NCBI GenBank assembly: GCA_964035545.1
Contig: OZ037771.1
Span: forward strand, 5,512,628-5,576,627
DNA: 64,000 bases
Direction of reading: 5' to 3'
From: Bugula neritina
Lineage: Eukaryota > Bryozoa > Gymnolaemata > Cheilostomatida > Bugulidae
Of the stretch, positions 12,901 through 22,800 are shown one piece after another (within the stretch, counting starts at the first letter, position 1; each line of letters opens with the position of its first letter). A program made the position numbers and the translations under genes. The notes beneath the pieces were generated by a model. The model did not search any database and had not been told where the DNA came from. It worked only from the letters and a program-made list of their open reading frames with translations.

Positions 12901-15900
12901 GTCCTCCACTCTTTCTAGTGTATAGCATTTGAAAGTAGAGTGAGGTATGTGTGTACTACGATTAGTTACACTTGACACTCTCTGTTGTTAGTTGCTGGTA
13001 TGTGATTAATGGAGCTCCTGTTGTTTAAGCTGAATGTAGAACTTCAATTTATCTCATTGCCACGCCCACAACTATCAATCATTCATACATTCCAGCTTTT
13101 TTGTGGAAATACCAATCCCACCATTACCAATTTCCTTATTCTTTCTACATTGTGATCACTGCCTTTCACTTGCAAGCCTGCTTTCCTTTCACATCTTGCC
13201 TTCCTACACATTCCTATGTAGTATATTATAATTTAATATACATTAGTATATTATATATATTAGTATAATTTAATAGACATTAGTATATATAGTAAATTAT
13301 TATATATAAAATAGAATATACGTTGTAGTATATACCTACATATATATGATATGCCTATGTAATGTATACTTATCCAATATGTACCTATACAGTATATACT
13401 TATACAATATATACCAATGTACTATATACCTATGTACTACACACCTATACAATAATGCAGTATATTTGTACCGTGTTCCTGCAATACACCAGACTGACAT
13501 TTTGTAGACCTGCAAGAGTCTAACGTACGTCTGAAACTGACAGTGGTTGACTCTTTGGGCTTTGCTGATCAGATCAACAAAGATAACTCTGTGGCACCAG
13601 TAGTAGAGTATATAGACAAGCAGTATGAGGCCTACTTACAGGTAAGTCATGTAATATATAGAATAATAATATTAGACATACTTACAGGTAAGTAATGTAC
13701 TATATAGAATAATAATATTAGACATACATACAGGTGGGTACCATATAACCTAATAATACAAGGACATTCAGACTTAGACGATACAAGATACAGATACCAG
13801 GTTATCTGTCGGCATACAATATGAACTGAGTTGTCCCTTTAAAGTAATATAAAGAAATTAAGTGTATATTGTGTTAGTCTAACTCACCAATGGGGGGGGG
13901 GGGGGGTTAGGAGTGTGAATGTTTCAATGTCTACCACATCAGCCATGTTGCTAGTGTCTGAAGACCAGATTACATAGTAAGAGTTTCTCCGTCCTGTATA
14001 CACAGTGTTTGTCATTCTGCAGGAAGAGCTGAAGATAAAGAGACAGCTATTCAACTACCACGACACCAGAGTCCATGCTTGTCTGTACTTCATCGCCCCC
14101 ACTGGTCACTCGTGAGTATCCACCACTTTTTATTTTATCTATAGAGTATAGAGTATACTAGATATTCTATAGAGTATAGAGTATACTAGATATTCTATAG
14201 AGTATATTAGATATTCTATAGAGTTTAGAGTATACTAGTTATGTTATAGAGTTTGGCATTGATTTCTTCTTTCCCTATTTGAGTTACTCTTGGGCAGATG
14301 TTATTTTTACTGACAATACAACTGAGTATTTTTAGTTGAACTAATATTTTCCTTTCATTGTGTAATGTGATGCTCATTCCACTAAACCAGTATACTGAAG
14401 GTTGTCTACTAGACATTGGCTATGTAATGCATCTACTTGGCATCTTCTTTCAAACACTACACTGTGTATTGTCAATGTACAATGTCATGTGTAATGTTAC
14501 TAGCATAGTAAGTTGTATATACTGTACCTGTGTGCCATCCTGTATATAGGACTTTTAGTTTATCTTTTGGCATTGCAGTTTGTTTTATCTCAACTCTTGT
14601 GTCAAAGCAGCCAATTAGCATTATGATAAGATAACTCCAATTTACTTCATACTTTAACATGGATTACAGTGGTTTTTCTCTTCATCCATTCTTCACCATG
14701 AGGCTTCCCTGTTTGTTCAAATTATTCAATATTTTCTATATAGTTTGAAGTCGCTAGACCTAGTTACTATGAAGAAGCTAGATAGCAAAGTGAATATAAT
14801 ACCCGTAGTGGCCAAGTCTGACACTATCACTAAGGCCGAGCTACAAAGATTCAAGGTAACTGGATGCTGTTGTTAGAGGGGGGTTCAAGAAGGCCCTCTC
14901 CTTCTTGGCACAGTTAACCTGGCAGCTTGCAGCAGTCAACATACTGAATAGGCAGCACTAAGGGGGGGGGGAGGGATGACTGAGTATCTGTTTAAACATT
15001 GTACTTCAAACCTTAAACCCTCAACTGCAAACTCTAGACCTCCCTCAAACCAATGCACTCAGTGACCACCAACTCGTTACTACCTCAAGCAATTTTCATA
15101 ATAAAATATAAATTGTTGCCTGTTATCATTTGGATTTGTCTCCCCAGCTTAAAACGCATACATATATGGTGTTGTATGATGTTTAGGCTAAGATTATGAG
15201 CGAATTGGCTCAGAACGGGGTGCAGATTTATTACTTCCCTACTGACGATGAGACGGTTTCTTCTCTCAACCAAGACATGAATGTAAGTCTGAATAAGTAA
15301 AGTATTTTACTTTAATGGCCAGACTTGCTTGACCTGGTAACACGTATATAAGCAGTTCCTCTTGTATAATATAAGTGTATTCCGTAGGGACATCTGCCGT
15401 TTGCTGTGGTGGGCAGTACAGATGAAGTGAAAGTTGGTAACAAGATGATGAAGGCTAGACAATACCCGTGGGGTACAGTGCAAGGTGAATACACGGCTAC
15501 ATATATTAGTAATGAGAAACTTACCTGATTATCTATTATGAAGTGGTTGTATTTTGTCTCATTATCTGCTTCACATGTATTAAATAAGTTGTGAGACTAA
15601 ATTTAAAGATACACTTTATAATAAGTATGAGTAAAGTGGACATATTATAGCAAGTTTTGTGGTTTGCTTATCTGAAGTAATTACAGCATTGCACTGAGCC
15701 TACAGCATATGACTCAGCTGTGATATATAAGTATCAAGTTATTCACTGCGTCGTCACTGTTAGTTCTCGCAGTCCTTCTCACTCAATGCTCTGTGCTGTC
15801 TTTGCTAGTTGAGAATGAGAATCACTGTGATTTTGTGAAGCTGAGAGAAATGTTGCTGAGGACTAACATGCAGGACCTGATAGACACGACTCACAAGAAA

Positions 15901-17251
15901 CACTACGAATTGTATCGACGAGTTCGACTCTCGGACATGGGGTTCACCGACTCCGACGGAAAGACGTGAGTTTCTGGTGCTTCCTGTTAACCTGTAGACA
16001 CCTGTTGTCTGTAGTAACCTGTAGTAACCTGTAGACACTTGTTGTCTGTAGTAACCTGTAGACACTTGTTGTCTGTATTAACCTGTAGACACCTGTTGTC
16101 TGTAGTTACCTGTAGACACCTGTTGTCTGTAGTTATACTAAATCTCCAGCTTGATGTCGAAACAAACTCTATGCTGTTACTGCTAACTTTATTTTGACAC
16201 AGAATGTAATGTGTTTTAGTTTCATACTGACTGGATGAAATAAAACTATTTGTGTTGATCAGTAAGCTGTCACTGGCTACATTACTAACAGTTGCTATAG
16301 TAACCATTGTATTTGTGATAATTGTATATTGCGGTAGTAGCTGTAGTACATGTTTAATATAGTGACAATTGTGATTGTGTATTACAGTAATGCTTAATTA
16401 TGTTGATAAAGTCTCAACACATATTTTGTTCTTAGGTTGGTATTTTAGAGGCAATTTAAAATTATGGTCATCCATTGTTTTAGTTATATGATGTACATAC
16501 TACATAGCTACATGCATTGAATGTACGTATATCTAGGTATATGATATATCTAGGTATATGCTAAATCTTATTGTGTGACACATAAGGTAATGCTCTGTCA
16601 ACTTGTTTTAGACTCCAAGAGACATATGAACTGAAGAGAGAGGCACATGTCAGTGAGATGCAGTCTAAGGAAGAGGAGATGCGACAGATGTTTGTACAGC
16701 GAGTCAAGGAGAAGGAAACAGAGCTGAAGGAGGCGGAGAGAGAGGTTGGTCTTGATTCAATCATAGTCTTCTACCTTGAATCTGGAGTATATTGGGTTAT
16801 ACAGTTACTTAAAGAATGTGTTAGAGTGTTGCTGTCCATTTTAATCTGAATAATGTATTGCAGCAGGAGTTGAAACAACTGATTGGTACTAAACATGACA
16901 CGACTAACCAGCTGCATTATAATATTATCTAGTACTCTACTAATTAGTTTTATTATTTCTAAATTAAATATATTATTTCTTTCCTTGTAGTGTGACAATG
17001 CGGCTGTTTGACCGTCTGATTATGGTAATCTCTATTTGTGATGAATCAGTTTCTACGATGTTGTGTGTTTTTAGCTTCACAATAAATTTGACTCCTTGAA
17101 ACGTCAGCACGCCGACGATAGAAAGCGTCTTGAAGACAGCAAAAAGCAGCTCGAAATGGAAATGACGGAGTTTCAAAAGAAAAAGGCATTTGCTGATCAG
17201 CAGCATAGCTCAAGCACCACCACCCTTAGCAAACACAAGAAGGGAAAGTAG
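9931..17251 (+). CDS. Septin of the SEPT6/8/11 group, complete, 11 exons, 422 aa
   Basis: GTP-binding cytoskeletal protein that forms hetero-oligomeric filaments. Exons: 9931-9978, 11530-11641, 12498-12611, 13508-13641, 14023-14111, 14744-14855, 15187-15282, 15388-15484, 15809-15965, 16612-16744 and 17075-17251. They sum to 423 codons including the TAG stop. Visible features: [15 protein letters not shown] before the P-loop GETGLGKST; a G3-region [11 protein letters not shown]4 AKSD; the septin unique element starting at [13 protein letters not shown]; then a C-terminal coiled coil rich in E, K and R ([17 protein letters not shown]). Similarity over the whole length places it in the SEPT6/8/11 group. 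Length is normal for that group. It is transcribed divergently from RYK. A possible poly(A) signal AATAAA lies at 17940-17945. Oddities are tandem copies of the exon 4 donor and a candidate alternative last exon (separate entries). Confidence 0.95.
10000..10980. repeat. Degenerate short-motif DNA in septin intron 1
   Basis: Septin intron 1 (9979-11529) is rich in loosely repeated motifs such as TAGTGATACTCA, ACTATCAGTATCA and GATACTGATA on either strand. No clear unit length can be given. No coding sequence was recognised. Confidence 0.45.
13633..13740 (+). repeat. 46-bp tandem repeat spanning the exon 4 donor of septin
   Basis: The unit starts TACTTACAG/GTAAGT and continues through GAATAATAATATTAGACA. 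It is present twice, followed by a third start, TACATACAG/GTGGGT. Potential GT donors are therefore at 13642, 13688 and 13734. Only the first keeps the septin reading phase, because 46 is not a multiple of three. Confidence 0.85.
15985..16135. repeat. 27-bp minisatellite in septin intron 9
   Basis: About five imperfect units of ACCTGTAGACACCTGTTGTC plus TGTAGTA, starting 20 bp after the exon 9 donor. Confidence 0.9.
16864..16932 (+). CDS. Candidate alternative last exon of septin (23 codons with stop)
   Basis: After an acceptor (TGTATTGCAG, 16854-16863) the sequence reads on in phase 0 from exon 10, which ends at 16744. It encodes [20 protein letters not shown] and two more Ile, then TAG. 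This would replace the long coiled-coil end with a short tail and give a 386-aa isoform. Vertebrate SEPT6-group genes are known to have alternative C-terminal exons. The reading is inferred from phase and acceptor only. A second, shorter candidate follows the acceptor at 16991 (CDNAAV then stop). Confidence 0.4.
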   Translation, partial: QELKQLIGTKHDTTNQLHYNII

Positions 17252-18172
17252 GCTATTCCATGCTTGCGACCACACAACGTTTTACAAGGCTTTGTAAACT
17301 TAACACTCAGGCTTTTGTTATTGTACCAGGAATTTAGTGTACTTTGTGTAACAAGGAAGAGTTTAAAGTAGATCTTTTTAGAAGTCGGTGTTATGTTAAT
17401 ATTCCGTGTAGTTTTTTGCACATTTTACTCTGTTTATTGTACACTTGTCAGCTAAATAATTAGGTTTCACAATATCAGGACCTAGCAGTAGTTGTTACAT
17501 CACTATATGTAATCTAATACAGTATGTACATTCACCAAGCCTGTCATATTTTGAGCTGGGTTTTGACTCTTTGTACTCCACATACTATTACTAATATAAC
17601 TTGTTATTTTCTAAGTACCTGATGGCATTGTAGCTGTTTCCCCTCTATGGAACTCTAACTTTAGAATTTTTATGAACAAGACTGAATTTTTTGCTAATGA
17701 GTGCGTTTGTACATGCTATAGTTTATAATCAATATCTATTTCTTTTTTGTCATTGAATTGCCAGCTGCTGTAACTGCCAGCTATTTTAAATATTTAGTAC
17801 TACATTATGGAGTATAGACTTGGCTGTGTTTATATATGCTTGCATTGACATCATTATAATATTTTGACAAGCTTTTTTAGATGAAATTCACTCTTATTAC
17901 TAATCCCAGTTCTATGTATTGGCTGTATTTATATTCCAGAATAAACACTGGTTTCGGTGCTAATATAGCGTTCTATTTCTAACATTGCTATTTCTAACAT
18001 TGAGCATGTATGTAGAGGAAGTTGGATACATGTAGTGTAATTTGTGTTTAGTAGCGAAGTCTACTAGCTCATTATATCATGCTTATGAGTTAGACAGTGG
18101 AGTAAATATTTTAAAAACTCGCTGGTAGTTTATGACTTCAGGATTTTTCTACCCTTTCTCTGATTATCATAT
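17252..18172 (+). other. Septin 3' UTR and flank
   Basis: No coding sequence. It probably includes the septin 3' UTR, since AATAAA at 17940-17945 is the clearest poly(A) signal. It ends at the left LTR of the retrotransposon. Confidence 0.55.
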
Positions 18173-18477
18173 TGTTATGATTTTCAGATTTAGGGTTGAT
18201 ATGCTATCCAGAGAGTCTACTTATTTGCTATAGAACTACACCAGGATAAGTCGAGTGAACGAGTATATTTTACACACAACTATACATTATAAAAACGATA
18301 CAATACATCCAGACAAGTTATACATCTAATCTATTTGACACTCTAGCTTCGACTGCCTTAGCAGCGGGAAACTATAATTGCTGCTAACTATCAAATACGC
18401 TAATTGGCTATCCATTGTTCCGGGTCAATTACGCGACCCTACATGTTGTGCTGCTGGTAGTTCCACGAACCACCACA
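18173..18477 (-). repeat. 3' LTR of the retrotransposon
   Basis: 305 bp, TGTTATG...CCACCACA as written on the + strand. Identical by eye to the copy at 25369-25673. The upstream flank is ATAT. Confidence 0.95.
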
Positions 18478-18489
18478 CCGCCCCCACCA
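18478..18489 (-). other. Polypurine tract next to the 3' LTR
   Basis: On the element strand the sequence TGGTGGGGGCGG abuts the 3' LTR, the expected position for priming plus-strand DNA synthesis. The call rests on position and composition. Confidence 0.65.
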
Positions 18490-18761
18490 GCAGAAAGCCC
18501 TCTTTCTGATATATATAAAAAAACATTCATTAGTAACCGCATACATCAGTGGACAAAAATAATACATAATATACAGGAAGAGACATAATAATAGGCAGAG
18601 TCATTATAACAATCCGTTACCTACAATTGACCAGCTATAGACGAGGGATACCGGCTAGCTGTGGTGTTAGACAGGGAATAACCTGTCAAGCAGTCAAGCA
18701 TTTACATGACATCTTGGTTTCTCCCAAGAGGCGAAGTTGCGGAGTATTCTGGGTAGCCAAA

Positions 18762-19583
18762 CTAGAGTCCTTGTTGGGCACGCCGGTGCTTGGCTTGGCA
18801 TGTACGCAGTTTCCGTTTCATACGGCATACGGATCCCTTTAGCTGGAAGAGTCCTGTTGTAGTGTTAAGTAGATCTGGTGCCAGCTGGGTGAATTCTTCT
18901 TGTAATCGCAGGAGGCGTTCTTCTACTGTGGCCAGGCGGACTGGGTCTGGGGACGGTGTCCGTCTGCGGCGCAAGGGGGGACTGGGGGACCTGGTTCGTC
19001 TCTTCGTCGGGGTAGGGGAGATTTCTCCTTCTTCTGGATATGTAATCTCCTCGGGGGTGTATGTAATCTGAGGGCGGTCAGACACCAACGGGGATTGTTG
19101 GCGGGCGTTGTCTAATACACGTTGGAACCCCGAGGACAGAACGGCTAACAGCATGGCCTTCTTCACCAGGGGTCGTATAAATGTGAGGAACTCCGGGTAT
19201 AGCTTAGCGTCGAACACGTAGTTTTCTCCAGGGAAACAGCCCGTCGCTCGATGTCTGGTGACGGGGTAGGGGTACACATCATTGTACCCGCAGGGGCAGA
19301 ATGTTAGTAGGAGATGAGCATTGACGTGTAGTTTCAGGGAGTGGTGAGAGGCGCATTCTTCACCACAAATCTGGCATCTCGTCCGTCCTCTGGACCCCCA
19401 GGCCGTTTCTATTTCTTCTTCTGTTTGTGGAGACACCCACCGCCAACGGCGGCGTAGTGGCTCAGGCCGGTCACCACTAGCATACTCCTCCGGATGCGGA
19501 GCGGGAAGTGTTCTATCCCGTACCCTGGTTGTAGCAGGTCGAGTGTAATCTGAAAAAGTTTCAACAGTGTTAATACAGTACAC
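18762..19583 (-). CDS. Third ORF of the retrotransposon: tandem zinc fingers, SR-like basic region, coiled coil
   Basis: About 273 codons between pol and the 3' LTR, where an env gene sits in some gypsy elements. It is not env-like: I see no signal peptide or TM segment. From the GTG at 19583, residues 70-90 form a C2H2 finger (C-X2-C-X12-H-X3-H), and residues 97-117 form a second Cys/His cluster (C-X-C...H...C). A basic Ser-Pro-rich stretch follows (KRRTRSPSPPLRRRRTPSP), and then a C-terminal heptad-like region (VEERLLRLQEEF...) ending in basic residues. The open frame has no ATG before the fingers. A strong acceptor (ACTTTTTCAG) ends at 19550, inside the frame. The phase fits a GTGAGC donor 43 nt into gag (after 25295), so a spliced mRNA could use the gag AUG. 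Function is unknown; nucleic-acid binding is inferred from the fingers. Confidence 0.75.
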   Translation of the reverse strand: MYCINTVETFSDYTRPATTRVRDRTLPAPHPEEYASGDRPEPLRRRWRWVSPQTEEEIETAWGSRGRTRCQICGEECASHHSLKLHVNAHLLLTFCPCGYNDVYPYPVTRHRATGCFPGENYVFDAKLYPEFLTFIRPLVKKAMLLAVLSSGFQRVLDNARQQSPLVSDRPQITYTPEEITYPEEGEISPTPTKRRTRSPSPPLRRRRTPSPDPVRLATVEERLLRLQEEFTQLAPDLLNTTTGLFQLKGSVCRMKRKLRTCQAKHRRAQQGL

Positions 19584-19863
19584 TGCCGTGTTGTCAGCTT
19601 GAATAGCTTGGCAACTCCTAATTCAGTTACCTCGTAGAGATTTGTGGTAGTGAATAGTCAGATAGAACACGTATTGCAATGAGATTATAAAAATCTCTAA
19701 GTCAAACTGAGTTCTTACTACGGTATTTCACTAACCTATCTCCAGCTCGATTGACTCAGTGAGTCGGAGCTGAGCGATGCAATCTAGTTTCGTATTAAGA
19801 TATAGTTAACTCACCCCACGATCTGTTGTCGTAAGACATACTGAATGTGTGAAATGGTTTGAA

Positions 19864-22800
19864 CTACTGCTTATAAACACGTCTACTCCTGACTGCATCA
19901 GCGTATGAAAAGATCGAGCAACGTGGTTGGGGTGCGTGATTAAGACTTTGTGCACCCGGCGGATGAATTTTGTTTCTATTTCCGCCGATACAAAAGTTGA
20001 TATTTCCGTGGTGTTGACAACTCCCACATTTGCTCGATACTTTTCTCGTACGGTTTTCCCCTAGACTTTCATACACGCCGCTTTTAACGCAGTCGCATAT
20101 GAAGTCCTTCAAGTATGCGGGGGGTTGCCTCGTACGCTGTCCCCTTTCTAGGGGGGGTGACACGCTTGCCGGTTCGTTAGTAGGGGCCTCTAATGGCGTC
20201 TCTACTTCACCGTTAGCGGTCACCTCTTCTTGTTCTCCGGATGGAGCCCCTCCCTCCGTGGGGGTTTGCACTTCCGGAACCGGTTCGGTTTCTGGAAGTG
20301 ATGGAATTAGACTTGGCGGTGGCGGACACGCTTCTGTTGATAAAAGCTGCCGCTCCTCTCTCACCAAGTTTTCTTCCCGCGGTATGACCACTTCGTATTC
20401 AGGTCCATGCCGCCGTCGCCCGCGCGTTGTTGTCTGCCTCCTGGGCTCTAACAACGGGGGGGCTTCTCCCACTCCGTCGGAGCTAGCCCAATACGGTTTC
20501 AAGCGAGACTCATTCTGGATAGACACCTGTCCTGAGCGCTCAATCTTGTACGTATGATTGGGCATAGCCTCGACGACCACGTAGGGGCCTACGAACTTAG
20601 GCTTCAGTTTATCAGCCTGTCCGCGACGCCTACGGTAATTGACCATCCACACCTTATCTCCCATTTGATAGAGAGGTGGTTCATTGGAATCTTCGTGCCG
20701 CACCTTCCACTGCCGTTGGCGCAGTATATCGTGTGCGGCCTTCATCCGTTCCACTAGTTCACTGGCATACTCGTGAACCGAGTTGTCTTGCTCTGGAACG
20801 TGATAGGTGAGATGGTCAGGGACACGAGTCTCTCTCCCGAGCATCAAGAGGTTTGGGGTCTCACCAGTACTGGTGTGTGGGGTGCTACGGTATGCACGCA
20901 TGACTTGCGGCAACACCGTATCCCATTCCTCCTGACCTCGTCCAAGGAGGAGACTCCGGAGTGCATCACCTAGCATCCGGTTGTTGCGCTCCACCACCCC
21001 GTTACCTTGAGGGTGGTAGGGGGTGGTCCTGCTCTGATTTACTCCCCAGAGGTGACAAAGGTCGCTCATCAGTTGAGACTGGAATTGAGCGCCTTGATCA
21101 GAGTGTATCTGTTCGGGGAGCCCAAAATAACAGAATACATGTTGGTCTAGTGCCCTGGCCACTGTTGGGGCTGATGCATCTGGGATAGCCAGAGCATCCG
21201 CCCACCTAGTAAAGTGGTCGGTTAGTACTAGGATCCAATTATTGCCTCTGGGGGTCAGGGGCATGGGTCCGACCAGGTCTACAGCGACTACTTGCCAGGG
21301 CCTACCAGCATATAGCCTCCGCCGTCCTGCTTCACCAGGGGGGCGGCTATGCTTACTGGCCTGGCAGATCTCACACTGTTTGACTCTGAGCCGGACGTCA
21401 CGCTCCATTTGTGGCCAATACCACCGGAGTCGTAATTTGGACATCACTCTCTTGACCCCTGCGTGGGCCTGTTTGTGAGTATCCCAAATCAACTCACGGC
21501 GGATGGCCGTGGGACAGACTACCCTCTTCCTTTCCGGGTGTCTGCCGCTGGCAGCTAGAGAGATGGTTAGTAACCCATCCTGCCCGATCCGCAGCGAGTC
21601 CCAACGCTGACAGTATAGCCGGAACTCGGCGCATCCCTGTCGTATGCGTTCCTCGCTGGGTCGTCGCCCTTCCCTTTTGGCCCGGTATATGTCTGCCACG
21701 ACTCCAGGCAGCTCTTCTTGGAGCTTCTTCAGCTCTCGAACATTACCGGCCAGTACAGGGTTGGCGCGGGGGTTTTGTACATCCTCCGGGGACTCATCAA
21801 CTCTTTGCCTGAGTTGACCTTGGTCCCAGTCAAACGGTGCTCCGTGGTGAGCCAGCGTCTCCAACTCGCATCGCGGGGGACCTCCATCCCTCCTCTCGAT
21901 GTTGAGACACTGTTTGCAACCTCCGTCAGGTCGGCGACTCAACCCATCCGCATTGCTGTGTCTCTTGCCCGGTCGATGTTCGATCCGGTATGAGAATTCA
22001 GCTAGGATTTCGAGCCACCGGGCGACCTGACTAGAGGGCTCTGCTCTCTTGCACAACCAGATCAGCGAGGCATGATCCGTACGCAGCCGGAACTTCCTGC
22101 CATATAGGTATGGTCTGAAGTGCTTCACTGACTTGATTACTGCCAGCAGCTCCTTGCGGGTAGTGCAGTAGTTTCGTTCAGTGGGTGAGAGAGACTTGCT
22201 GTAGTAGGCTACTACTACTTCTCGGCCTTCCTGCACTTGTGACAGCACAGCGCCAACATTTTGGTCACTGGCGTCCGTGTCGAGGATGTACTCCAGAGTG
22301 GGGTCTGGGTAGGCCAAGATGGGCGCCGTTAGTAGGCAGCCCTTGAGGCGGTCGAACGCTTCTTGTTCGACTGGGGTCCACTGCCACATCACTCCCTTTG
22401 CGGTGAGCCGGTTTAACGGCTGTGCTATGCCCGCAAAGTCTGGTATGTATTGTCTGTAATACCCTACCAGCCCCAAGAAAGCCCGGAGTCCGGTCAAGTC
22501 TTGGGGGGTGACCCAGTCTTCTATTGCCCGTACCTTCTCGGGATCCGTTGCCACGCCATTTCGACCGACAACGTGCCCCAGGTACTTAACCTCTGGCTGC
22601 AATAGAGCGCACTTAGAAGGCTTGAGCTTAAGACCGGCACCTCGGAGTCTCTCAAAGACCTCCTGCAGACGACTGACATGTGTCTCGAAGTCTGGGGAGA
22701 TCACGATGACATCATCGAGGTAGATCAGCAGTGTCTTCCAATGGAGCCCGCTGAAGACTTGCTCCATCAGCCTCTGGAAGGTGGCTGGGGCGGAGGTCAA

